From an uncultured Collinsella sp. (lineage in GTDB: Bacteria > Actinomycetota > Coriobacteriia > Coriobacteriales > Coriobacteriaceae), in contig CABUQI010000046.1 in NCBI GenBank assembly GCA_902493545.1, positions 1 through 9,608 of the forward strand: a DNA stretch of 9,608 nucleotides, read 5' to 3'. Under the pieces are notes generated by a model, which saw only the letters and a list, made by a program, of their open reading frames with translations, did not search any database and was not told where the DNA came from. A program made the translations under genes and the position numbers. Below are positions 1 through 6,504 of this stretch, piece after piece (position 1 is the first letter of the stretch; each line of letters begins with the position of its first letter).

Positions 1-362
1 GCCTGTCGTTTGTGGTGGTGTTTACGCTGTCCAACACGAATATCTCCGAGCGCGAGCGCGAGCTGGCGACCATTAAGGTGTTGGGCTTCCGTCGCGGCGA
101 GGTGCACCACTACGTCAACAAGGAGACGTTGATCCTCACGGCGATTGGCGCCGCACTGGGCGTACCGCTAGGCGGCTTGCTGGCCGAGAGTTTTACGTAC
201 ATCCTGCAGATGCCGTCGCTGTATTTTGATGTTGAGGTCGAGCCGCTGAGCTACGTGCTATCCGTGTTGCTGGCCTTTGCCTTTACGTTTATCGTCAACC
301 TTGCCACCAATCGAACGCTCAACAAGATCGACATGGTCGGCGCCCTCAAGAGCGCCGAGTAA
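1..362 (+). CDS. FtsX-like ABC transporter permease, C-terminal fragment
   Basis: The reading frame is open at the left edge (codons start at base 3), so only the last 120 or so residues are present. The segment ISERERELATIKVLGFRR is the hallmark cytoplasmic stretch of FtsX/MacB-type permeases, just after a transmembrane helix. Two more hydrophobic helices follow, one around LILTAIGAALGVPLGGLLAE and one around YVLSVLLAFAFTFIVNLA, and the protein ends in a short cytoplasmic tail (NKIDMVGALKSAE) typical of the family. Such permeases pair with an ATP-binding subunit and act in lipoprotein or peptide export or in envelope stress. The substrate cannot be told from this fragment, and the ATPase gene must lie outside the window. 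The TAA stop is the first part of a hairpin (361-401). A GTG at 12 is internal to the frame and is not the real start. Confidence 0.9.
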   Translation, partial: LSFVVVFTLSNTNISERERELATIKVLGFRRGEVHHYVNKETLILTAIGAALGVPLGGLLAESFTYILQMPSLYFDVEVEPLSYVLSVLLAFAFTFIVNLATNRTLNKIDMVGALKSAE

Positions 363-401
363 CCTGCCAAAAAGGGACAGGTATATTTTGGCAGGTTTTA
401 T
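361..401 (+). terminator. Hairpin with T-rich tail after the permease gene (conserved-loop hairpin copy A)
   Basis: A perfect 12-bp stem (361-372 with 386-397, AACCTGCCAAAA/TTTTGGCAGGTT) with a 13-nt loop is followed by TTAT, so the T-rich side lies on the + strand, as expected for a factor-independent terminator of the permease gene. The loop reads AGGGACAGGTATA and resembles the loops of the hairpins at 7929-7967 and 6764-6794. It may therefore be a dispersed repeat that has been put to use as a terminator. Confidence 0.65.
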
Positions 402-403
402 CT

Positions 404-450
404 GGGCAAACGCCGGACAACCATTAGGTGGCCCAGCGTTTGCCCCGTTT
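404..450. terminator. Second hairpin in the convergent gap
   Basis: GGGCAAACGC (404-413) pairs with GCGTTTGCCC (436-445), and CGTTT follows on the + side. It lies between the convergent ends of the permease (+) and the small hypothetical gene (-). It could back up termination from the left, but the T-run is short. Confidence 0.45.
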
Positions 451-478
451 TGCTGGGGATGTCTGTCGTTCAGTGCTC

Positions 479-799
479 TTACTGGCCAATCCAGTGTTGC
501 GCATAGCTCTTAATGTCTTCGGTAAAACCGTCAAGGTCGTCAAGGGTGATCACGCTGTCGATAAGCAAATTGGCTATCTCGCGGTGCATTGTGCTGCGGC
601 GAATGTCGTTTGCAATTACGCCTGAGGACAGCTTGTCTCTATTGAGGCGCTCTTCCAGTGCCCAAAATCTACTGGACGCTTCGCTGTCGCCGTTCAGCAT
701 CTCAACGTACTGGCCGATGAGCTTTTCCATATAACGTTCTTGCCATTGGGGAAGCATTTTCTTAAACAGCTTCCAGTCGCTTTCGGCTACGTCGCGCAT
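479..799 (-). CDS. Small conserved helical protein of unknown function (106 aa)
   Basis: The start at 799 is chosen because GGAGG lies 4-5 bases upstream; an upstream ATG at 841 would add 14 residues without a comparable site. The protein is charged, soluble and predicted mostly helical, with no signal peptide or membrane segment. It begins MRDVAESDWKLFKKMLPQWQ, has a central FWALEERLNRDK motif, and ends with VITLDDLDGFTEDIK. From memory this resembles a family of about 100-residue proteins common in Clostridia and gut Actinobacteria, some of which carry the misleading label 'multidrug transporter'; nothing here supports transport. A possible -10 hexamer TAGAAT lies at 840-845 (minus strand) without a clear -35. 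It is convergent with the permease gene. I cannot assign a function. Confidence 0.8.
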   Translation of the reverse strand: MRDVAESDWKLFKKMLPQWQERYMEKLIGQYVEMLNGDSEASSRFWALEERLNRDKLSSGVIANDIRRSTMHREIANLLIDSVITLDDLDGFTEDIKSYAQHWIGQ

Positions 800-918
800 A
801 TGTCCTCCGCTCGTCAAACGGGCTTTCCATTTGCCTTTCATTCTATTTGGCTTTCTCTCGCAGGCATGGATGAGAGGCTCTCTTTAGCCTTTGAGATTGG
901 GCTTGAATGGGTCGTATG

Positions 919-1076
919 CCACAAAACGGGCCTATCTACTACGTTTAATTGGATACCCTCAACCATGCCGGGAAAACGAAAAATAAAACCGCAGGTAGAA
1001 GGCCTATCGGTTTTCGAAAAAGGCGGTCATGGTTGGCCCTATCGAGTTAAACGTAGTAGATAGCCCCTTTTCGTGG
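919..1076. repeat. 158-nt near-perfect palindrome
   Basis: Outer arms 919-948 and 1047-1076 match at 27 of 30 positions, including 17 uninterrupted bases (CTATCTACTACGTTTAA and its complement). After an equal 11-nt gap on each side, a second pair follows (CAACCATG 960-967 with CATGGTTG 1028-1035), then an inner pair (AAAACCG 985-991 with CGGTTTT 1008-1014). No transposase is encoded. The nested, symmetric layout suggests a MITE-like or structured non-coding element. An open frame across it (740-1063, +) is not credible as a gene. Confidence 0.75.
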
Positions 1077-1128
1077 CGGACCATCAAACGAACGCCGACG
1101 CTTGTGCTGTAGCCGCTCCGATCATTCG

Positions 1129-1199
1129 TAAGTTGCGGTGGAATAGTTCCTAAACTCGATTACTCAAGGCTAAAACCGGAACTATATCACCGCAACTTA
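1129..1199 (+). repeat. 71-nt palindromic repeat, copy 1
   Basis: Arms at 1129-1150 and 1178-1199 (22 nt, 20 of 22 matching) start TAAGTTGCGGTG and end ATAGTTCC, around a 27-nt loop. The arm and loop lengths are identical to those of copies 2 and 3. One of the two arm differences would be a G-U pair in a + strand transcript, hence the strand given. It lies downstream of the XRE gene and is followed by a run of seven G (1200-1206). No T-run follows on either strand, so it is not a classical terminator. Confidence 0.85.
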
Positions 1200-1253
1200 G
1201 GGGGGGATGGGCGGGGGAGTACTAGTTGGATGCTGCTGTCGGGCTGGGATGGT

Positions 1254-2192
1254 TTAGGCTCGCTTGCGATGCTTCCATTGTTTACGGCACCAACGCATGA
1301 GTGCTTTTACGACCGGGATGGTGATGAGGATTACCCAGGCGGGATGGGGTTGTTCCAGGCAGAGCCACATGTAGAGAAACCATGCAATGGCAGCTGCTGG
1401 ATAGACGCATTCAATGAGCTTTGACAAATGGCGTCGATCGATAAAGTCACCAATCGCGTAGTAGACGGGAACCAGAAAGACGAGCAAGAGCCCCATGCCC
1501 CATGTGCTGTAGACAATGCCGAGCACCAGATAGGCGAGGGCGACAAGCGCGGGGAAGGGGAATTTATTCCATGTACGTCCGACTTTGGTGTGGAAATGCT
1601 TGCCATGATGGTCGAGCTTGTCGTGTGCTTCCTTCCAGCTGGAGAACGTCTCGCCGTCGATGGTGACGGTGCCGTCGTCATTGGTATGCACGCTATGTCC
1701 ATCGTCCTCAAGCGTATCGACATGCACGCCGTCCGGCCCCACATGCACCTCTTCGCCCTTGCGCTCGTTGGTCACATGGATGCCGTTCCAGCCAACATGG
1801 ACTTCCTCGCCTTTATTGGGATCAATGACGTGGATGCCGCGCGCGAGGGAAATATCGACAAGTGGCTTATCGCTGTAACCAGAGTGCTCAGTAGAAGCCT
1901 CAGCCTCTTCAGCCTCATCTGAAGCTTTGGTGCCGGCGTCGCTGTCCTGTGCCTCATCATCAGCTTGCGAGTCGTCAGTGCTATCCACCGTCTCCCCATA
2001 CAACAGCTCATCCAGCGACACGCCATACAGCGCGGCGAGCGCAATAAGGTTATCGGTATCGGGCGAGGACTCGCTGCGCTCCCATTTACTGACAGCCTGA
2101 CGACTCACGCCCAGCTGGGCGGCAAGCGCCTCCTGAGAAAGCCCGGCAGCCTTGCGGCGATCAACGAGCCGCTGTGCCATCGCAAGATCCAT
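1254..2192 (-). CDS. XRE-family regulator with His-rich repeats and C-terminal membrane segments (312 aa)
   Basis: Residues 5-66 form a Cro/C1-type helix-turn-helix domain (GLSQEALAAQLGVSRQAVSK at 17-36, then WE and the usual DELLYGE end). An acidic linker follows (67-108). Residues 119-173 carry an 18-residue repeat: GIHVIDPNKGEEVHVGWN, then GIHVTNERKGEEVHVGPD, then a diverged third unit. A His-rich stretch follows (H190, H195, H196, H199, H201). From about 213 to 300 there are three or four hydrophobic segments, and the tail is basic. A DNA-binding domain tethered to the membrane, with the repeat region on the cytoplasmic side, is the simplest reading; the ligand is unknown. The start at 2192 has AAAGGAA just upstream; a start at 2264 would add 24 residues without such support. 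The gene is flanked by copies 1 and 2 of the 71-nt repeat. Confidence 0.88.
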   Translation of the reverse strand: MDLAMAQRLVDRRKAAGLSQEALAAQLGVSRQAVSKWERSESSPDTDNLIALAALYGVSLDELLYGETVDSTDDSQADDEAQDSDAGTKASDEAEEAEASTEHSGYSDKPLVDISLARGIHVIDPNKGEEVHVGWNGIHVTNERKGEEVHVGPDGVHVDTLEDDGHSVHTNDDGTVTIDGETFSSWKEAHDKLDHHGKHFHTKVGRTWNKFPFPALVALAYLVLGIVYSTWGMGLLLVFLVPVYYAIGDFIDRRHLSKLIECVYPAAAIAWFLYMWLCLEQPHPAWVILITIPVVKALMRWCRKQWKHRKRA

Positions 2193-2242
2193 GGTGGTTC
2201 CTTTCGTTTGATGGTCGAATCGAATGAGCCGAGTATGCTGAG

Positions 2243-2308
2243 AACAACCGGTAGCGACCACCATTTCTAGTTAGAATCTGCTCCAACCCTACCGCAACTA
2301 CCGGTAGC
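2243..2308. promoter_or_regulatory. Paired ACCGGT-centred boxes upstream of the XRE gene
   Basis: AACAACCGGTAGC (2243-2255) and AACTACCGGTAGC (2296-2308) differ at one position and begin 53 bases apart, close to five helical turns, which would put them on the same face of DNA. Each contains the palindromic core ACCGGT. They sit 50-120 bases upstream of the XRE start, where an autoregulatory operator would be expected. On the minus strand a weak promoter (TTGCGG, 16 nt, TCTAAC) would overlap the distal box. Binding by the adjacent regulator is inference. Confidence 0.35.
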
Positions 2309-2376
2309 AACCCCTAACGACCAGCCATTTCAGGACAAATGTCAGTGCAAGTAGCAGCCAAGAGCCCCCCATTCAG

Positions 2377-2447
2377 TAAGTTGCGGTGGAATAGTTCCTA
2401 GATTCAGCCATTTGCGGGCTAAGCGGGAACTATTTCACCGCAACTTA
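2377..2447 (+). repeat. 71-nt palindromic repeat, copy 2
   Basis: Arms at 2377-2398 and 2426-2447 match at 21 of 22 positions around a 27-nt loop; the single difference is G opposite T (G-U in a + strand RNA). The left arm is identical to that of copy 1, while the loop sequence differs. It lies between the XRE gene and pfkA in the same orientation as copy 1. Confidence 0.85.
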
Positions 2448-2477
2448 ATTTCAGACCAGGCACCCGCAGCAAGAAGG

Positions 2478-2658
2478 CGAATAGCCTCGGCCTCCCTAGT
2501 TACCGCAGGAGGCCCCAGGGCTTACCTCCCAAATCTTTCCGCAGGACGGAAGGACCCCGCCGCGCGAAGCGCACGGCGGGGTCCTGACATGTCCGAGGAC
2601 GATTTGGGAGGAAAGCCCCGGGGCCTCCGATGAGAGCAGTTCCAGCCGAGGCTATTCG
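2478..2658. repeat. 181-nt nested palindrome overlapping the pfkA stop codon
   Basis: Three nested pairs are visible. The outer arms are 14 of 14 (2478-2491 with 2645-2658, CGAATAGCCTCGGC and complement). After 16 unmatched bases on each side comes a middle pair, 26 of 28 (2508-2535 with 2601-2628). The inner stem is 12 of 12 (2551-2562 with 2574-2585, AGGACCCCGCCG and complement). The right outer arm contains the last codons and TAG stop of pfkA. The inner GC-rich hairpin may end pfkA transcription, but no T-run follows. Translations across it on both strands give similar Pro/Arg-rich peptides; that is an effect of the symmetry and not coding. Confidence 0.8.
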
Positions 2659-3731
2659 TCGCCGAAGCTGATGCCCAACGCCTTGGCCTCGCGCACCAGA
2701 TCGCTCTGGGGGTCGACAAACTTGAGCTTGCCGGCGACCTCCTCGAGCGGCATGTGGCACATCTTGCCGTCGCGCAGGGCGATCATGTAGCCAAACTCGC
2801 CGCGCAGGCAGCCAAGCGCGGCTTCGACGCCGCACTGGGTCGCAAAGATGCGGTCCTGAGCATCGGGTTGGCCGCCGCGCTGCGTGTGGCCGGGGATGGC
2901 GACGCGGGTCTCGCGACCGGTCTTGGCCTCGATCTCCTTGGCGATGTCGTACACGATTGACGGGCTCGTGCGCTCGGCGAGCTTCTTCTTGTACTCCTTC
3001 TTGGACAGTGCCGCGTCCTCCTTGGAGATAGCGCCCTCGGCGACGGCCACGATGGTAAAGCGGCTGCCGGTCTCCATGCGATGCTCGATGGTCTTGATGA
3101 CGTGATTCATGTCGTAGGGGATCTCGGGAATCAAGATGACATCCGCACCGCCCGCGACGCCGGCGTGCAGCGGGATCCAGCCAACCTTGTGGCCCATGAT
3201 CTCGATGACGAACACGCGGCCGTGGCTTGAAGCGGTGGTGTGGATGTCGTCGATGCACTTGGTGGCGACGTCGATGGCGCTCGTAAAGCCAAACGTCATC
3301 TCGGTGCCCCAGGTGTCGTTATCGATGGTCTTGGGCAGGGCGATAACGTTGAGGCCCTCTTCGCGCAGGCGGTTGGCGGTCTTGGTGGAGCCGTTGCCGC
3401 CCAGCATAAACAGGCAGTCGAGCTGCAGCTTATGATAGGTGTGGACCATCGCGGGCACCTTCTCAACGCCATCGGCCTCGGGAGTATCCAGGCGCTTGAA
3501 CGGCGTGCGGCTCGTGCCCAGGATGGTGCCGCCACGGGTAAGGATGCCGCTAAAATCGGCGGGCGTCATGACGCGGAACCGGCTGTAGATAAGGCCCTGG
3601 TAGCCGTCCTCAAAACCATAGATCTCAATAGGCTCTTCGCTATTGGTCATAAGCGTTTTGACAATGCCGCGCATGGTGGCGTTGAGCGCCTGGCAGTCGC
3701 CGCCACTGGTAAGAAGACCGATCCTAAGCAT
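2652..3731 (-). CDS. pfkA: 6-phosphofructokinase, atypical active site (359 aa)
   Basis: It phosphorylates fructose 6-phosphate to the 1,6-bisphosphate, the committed step of glycolysis, in the cytosol. Family marks are TSGGDCQALN (8-17), GGNGS (111-115), LPKTIDND (132-139, D137 as catalytic base), the HAGVAGGAD stretch (189-197) and PGHTQRGGQPDAQDR (280-294). Against E. coli PfkA numbering, G104 is kept (G114), which points to ATP; but position 124 is Lys (K134) as in PPi-dependent and group III enzymes, D103 is Asn (N113), and the Arg of the MGR motif (R171) is His (H181). The start has GGAAGGA six bases upstream. The length of 359 exceeds the 320 of the E. coli enzyme, as in group III members. 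The last codons lie inside a palindrome arm. The phosphate donor is not certain; the family assignment is. Confidence 0.92.
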   Translation of the reverse strand: MLRIGLLTSGGDCQALNATMRGIVKTLMTNSEEPIEIYGFEDGYQGLIYSRFRVMTPADFSGILTRGGTILGTSRTPFKRLDTPEADGVEKVPAMVHTYHKLQLDCLFMLGGNGSTKTANRLREEGLNVIALPKTIDNDTWGTEMTFGFTSAIDVATKCIDDIHTTASSHGRVFVIEIMGHKVGWIPLHAGVAGGADVILIPEIPYDMNHVIKTIEHRMETGSRFTIVAVAEGAISKEDAALSKKEYKKKLAERTSPSIVYDIAKEIEAKTGRETRVAIPGHTQRGGQPDAQDRIFATQCGVEAALGCLRGEFGYMIALRDGKMCHMPLEEVAGKLKFVDPQSDLVREAKALGISFGDE

Positions 3732-3750
3732 GATGAATCCTTCCGGGCAA

Positions 3751-3802
3751 GTTATAACATGCGCATAAGTTTACCCCCGCACACTGTTGATGCGGGGGTA
3801 AA
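3751..3802 (-). promoter_or_regulatory. pfkA promoter region with inverted repeat
   Basis: Read on the minus strand, TGTTATAAC gives an extended -10 (TATAAC at 3751-3756) about 20 bases upstream of the pfkA start. A perfect 12-bp inverted repeat (TTTACCCCCGCA 3770-3781 with its complement 3791-3802, 9-nt spacer) covers the place where the -35 would lie. No T-run follows the stem on the minus strand, so an operator is at least as likely as a terminator for the upstream hydrolase gene. The promoter call is a pattern match only. Confidence 0.4.
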
Positions 3803-3871
3803 ACGTGTTAGCTCAAATGTATAGAAATGTAAGCAACGTCAGGCGAGCGTAAGGACGACGGTGCCAGCTCC

Positions 3872-4957
3872 TTACAGCGCGAAGGCGTCGATGTCGCCCC
3901 AGTGACGGCGCAGCGTGATGGCGGCAGCGGGCTCGGTGTTGTCAAAGACGACCGACCATTGCGTATTGCTGGTGATGTCTTCCGGATTGGGCTCTTGCGC
4001 CGCAGCGCGTAGGGCTTTCCAAGCGACTGCCTCGTCTTGGGCGCCGGCATGGGCGTCGAGGACATCGGCGATTGCAACGGCGCGCTCTTTACCATGGCCC
4101 AGCTCGCCGTTCTTTTGGTTGGGCAGCACTTCGTCACCATAGCAGGCGTAGAAGTTCGTAACCTGGCGTACAGGAGTCGCCTTGCATGCACGGTCGGGGT
4201 CGCGCGGATCCCACTCTACTACGCGCGCGTCACCGGCAGCGTCGTTGATAAAGAAGTGGTAATCGCGTCCGGCCATGGCGTGCATGTCGTAGGCAGAAAG
4301 CAGGTCTACGGCTTCCTGCGTGGTGGCGGCACGGTCGAGCACCAGACGGATGGCGAGCGAGGTATTGATGACGGGGCGTTGTGTGTCCTGGTCACAGGGC
4401 TTGGAATCCAAGGTGAGTACGGCAATGGACACGCCGCATTCGTTAACACCGTCGAGTTGGGCAAACGGGCCCATGAGTGCGGCGGCACGTCCGGTGACGG
4501 AGTCAAGCGGAGTGTTGGCGCCCAGGTTATTGAGGGCCGCAAAGCCGATGGAGGCATAACCGTCGCGCGGGTGATTGCGCACCAGCAGCGCCGAGGTGTC
4601 GTCCTTAAAGTCGTAATTGCGACCGGTGCGCACGCGGCCTTTGGCATTTACGGCGACAAAAGCGCTGCAGGCAAACTGCGGCGCTTGGACATGTGCCGGC
4701 ACGCCGGGCAGCACCTGCGCCACCACGGCATCGATGTAGGCCTGGTCGTCGCGCACGCCAGCGGCGATGATGCGGTCGAGGTCGTAGTCGTAGGCGACGT
4801 CGATTGCATACAGGTCATAGCCATCCGCGTAGCCGGTCAAGCGTTTGAGCGACGCGGCGGACTTGATTTGTTTGTGATAAACGATACCGGCGGCAATGGC
4901 GATGCCGACGGCGGTTCCTGCAACACCGCAGGCGATGGCAATGTTACGTGGCTTCAT
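3872..4957 (-). CDS. Membrane-anchored linear amide C-N hydrolase, choloylglycine hydrolase-like (361 aa)
   Basis: This Ntn-hydrolase fold cleaves linear amide bonds (bile salts, penicillin V, N-acyl amino acids or similar); the substrate cannot be told here. A single transmembrane helix lies at about 8-27 with a basic N-terminus (MKPRN). The predicted nucleophile is C97 in QFACSAFVA. R113 and D116 (GRNYDF) fall exactly at the spacing of Cys2, Arg18 and Asp21 in bile salt hydrolases. N172 (GVNECG) and N268 (QVTNFY) fit the conserved Asn residues, and TQWSVVFD near the end matches the family C-terminal strand. Because C97 is internal, self-cleavage between A96 and C97 would be needed to free it. 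The start at 4957 has GAGGAG just upstream. It is divergent from the M18 gene. Alternative label: acyl-CoA:6-APA acyltransferase-like (C45). Confidence 0.82.
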   Translation of the reverse strand: MKPRNIAIACGVAGTAVGIAIAAGIVYHKQIKSAASLKRLTGYADGYDLYAIDVAYDYDLDRIIAAGVRDDQAYIDAVVAQVLPGVPAHVQAPQFACSAFVAVNAKGRVRTGRNYDFKDDTSALLVRNHPRDGYASIGFAALNNLGANTPLDSVTGRAAALMGPFAQLDGVNECGVSIAVLTLDSKPCDQDTQRPVINTSLAIRLVLDRAATTQEAVDLLSAYDMHAMAGRDYHFFINDAAGDARVVEWDPRDPDRACKATPVRQVTNFYACYGDEVLPNQKNGELGHGKERAVAIADVLDAHAGAQDEAVAWKALRAAAQEPNPEDITSNTQWSVVFDNTEPAAAITLRRHWGDIDAFAL

Positions 4958-5118
4958 GACGGCTCCTCTCGTCCTGTTAGCGTAATTGTCGCAAAAGGTG
5001 CACGGGCATGATGGCTCAACTTGGCGAGCGGCGTGGGATTAAACATGGAATGAAAGGCGCGGCACTGGCGTGGCGGGGTATGCTGGAGGGGACCATCAAC
5101 CCAGCGAAAGGGGAGAGC

Positions 5119-6504
5119 ATGACGGATCAGGAAACGCCCGAGCGCGTGCACGTGACTGCCGACGATATCGAGGCCGCCAACGACCTTATCGACTTTATCG
5201 AGGCATGCCCCAGCATGTTCCATACGGCGGCGACCATTATGGCCGAGCTCGACGAGGCGGGCTTTACCTACCTGCCCGAGAACGCGGCATGGGATATCGA
5301 GCCGGGCGGGCGTTATTACACGCAGCGCAATACCTCGAGTGCCATCGCCTTTAAGGTGGGCGAGGACCTGGCCGCGACGTGGGGCGAGGACGGCGTTGCC
5401 GGCGACTATCATTTTCAGCTGACGGCGTCGCACAGCGACTCACCGACGTTTAAGGTTAAGGCCGTGCCCGAGCTCGACGGCGCGGGCGAGACGCTGCGCC
5501 TGAACACCGAGGCCTACGGCGGCATGATTGACTACACCTGGTTCGATCGCCCGCTGGCGCTCGCGGGCCGCGTGCTGGTGCGCGAGGGCGACCGTATTGA
5601 GAGCCGCCTGCTTGCCACCGAGCGCGAGGTCGCTATTATCCCGAGCCTTGCTATCCATATGAACCGTGGCGTCAACGAGGGCTTTGCTCCCAACCGAGCT
5701 GTCGACCTGTGCCCGCTCATCAGTGCCGGCGAGCTTAAGCAGGGTGACTTTGATGCCCTGATCGCCGAAGAGCTGGATGTTGAGCCCGAACAAATTTTGG
5801 GCCGCGATCTGTTCCTGGTCAATCGTCAGGATGCGCGCATTTGGGGCTGGGCCGACGAGTTTATCTCGACGCCCAAGCTTGACGACCTGGCCTGCGCCTA
5901 TACCTCGCTACAGGCATTTTTGGGCGCCGAGAACGCGCACGATGTCTCGGTCTTCTGCTGCTTTGATAATGAGGAGGTTGGCTCCGAGACCAAGCAGGGC
6001 GCCATGTCGACGTTCTTGGCCGACGCGCTGCGCCGCATTAACGGATCGCTGGGCTTTGACGACGAGTCGTACCATCGCGCCCTTGCCGCCTCGATGCTTG
6101 TAAGCTGCGACAATGCACATGCCGTGCACCCCAACCACGCCGAGAAGTGCGATGCCCGCAATCAGGTTGTACTCAACGGCGGCATCGTCATCAAGGAAGC
6201 CGCCAACCAGCACTACTGCACCGATGCCTTTAGCCGCGCGGTGTTCCAGGCTATTTGCGATGACGCCGACGTGCCCACGCAGGCCTTCGCCAACAAGAGC
6301 GATATGGCGGGTGGCTCCACGCTCGGTAACCTGTCGAACATGCAGGCGAGCATGCACGCCGTGGACGTGGGCCTGCCGCAGCTGGCCATGCACTCAAGCT
6401 ACGAGACCGGCGGCGTACGCGACGTGATGTACGCCATCCGTGCCCTCACCGCCTTCTACGAGCGCGACCTCCATATCAACGGCGCCGAAAGCGTGGAGCT
6501 CTAA
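5119..6504 (+). CDS. M18 family aminopeptidase (461 aa)
   Basis: A cytosolic di-zinc metallopeptidase that removes N-terminal residues, usually acidic or neutral, from peptides. Visible marks: H105 and D107 in ASHSDSPTFKVK, D255/D256 in KLDDLACAYTS, the catalytic/ligand pair E285-E286 in FDNEEVGSETKQGA, D331 in SCDNAHAVHPN, and H425 in QLAMHSSYETGG. These are the five metal-ligand regions of the family (yeast aminopeptidase I, aspartyl aminopeptidase), in order and complete. The start at 5119 is preferred to an in-frame ATG at 5008 because AAAGGGGAG sits just upstream and the protein then has the normal family length. The 161-nt gap to the divergent hydrolase gene must carry both promoters; I see no convincing consensus. 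A short ORF begins directly after its TAA. Confidence 0.93.
   Translation: MTDQETPERVHVTADDIEAANDLIDFIEACPSMFHTAATIMAELDEAGFTYLPENAAWDIEPGGRYYTQRNTSSAIAFKVGEDLAATWGEDGVAGDYHFQLTASHSDSPTFKVKAVPELDGAGETLRLNTEAYGGMIDYTWFDRPLALAGRVLVREGDRIESRLLATEREVAIIPSLAIHMNRGVNEGFAPNRAVDLCPLISAGELKQGDFDALIAEELDVEPEQILGRDLFLVNRQDARIWGWADEFISTPKLDDLACAYTSLQAFLGAENAHDVSVFCCFDNEEVGSETKQGAMSTFLADALRRINGSLGFDDESYHRALAASMLVSCDNAHAVHPNHAEKCDARNQVVLNGGIVIKEAANQHYCTDAFSRAVFQAICDDADVPTQAFANKSDMAGGSTLGNLSNMQASMHAVDVGLPQLAMHSSYETGGVRDVMYAIRALTAFYERDLHINGAESVEL

Larger units (their letters stand above)
842..1253. other. Gene-free stretch rich in palindromes
   Basis: Apart from the 158-nt palindrome and 71-nt repeat copy 1, this 412-nt stretch holds only a G-rich tract (GGGGGGG at 1200-1206, then GGGCGGGGG) before the XRE stop codon. 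I see no gene with a ribosome binding site on either strand. Confidence 0.6.
2193..2651. other. Gene-free stretch between the XRE gene and pfkA
   Basis: This 459-nt stretch holds the XRE leader with the ACCGGT boxes, 71-nt repeat copy 2 and most of the 181-nt palindrome. The open frame at 2412-2633 (+) crosses both repeats and is not credible as a gene. Confidence 0.6.

Noticed and set aside
1428..1922. + strand open frame opposite the XRE gene
   Set aside because: Shadow of the minus-strand regulator; no family features or start signal.
2500..3258. Minus-strand open frame overlapping pfkA and the 181-nt palindrome
   Set aside because: Out of frame with pfkA and Arg-rich. Its end resembles the + frame 2412-2633 only because the palindrome reads alike on both strands.
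4037..5011. Long + strand open frame (324 codons) opposite the hydrolase gene
   Set aside because: It is the antisense of a gene with clear family motifs, has no ribosome binding site, and has the Gly/Val/Arg-rich composition of GC-rich shadow frames.
5008..5118. Upstream ATG extending the M18 aminopeptidase by 37 residues
   Set aside because: The extension lacks family similarity, while the ATG at 5119 has a strong AAAGGGGAG site and gives the normal length.
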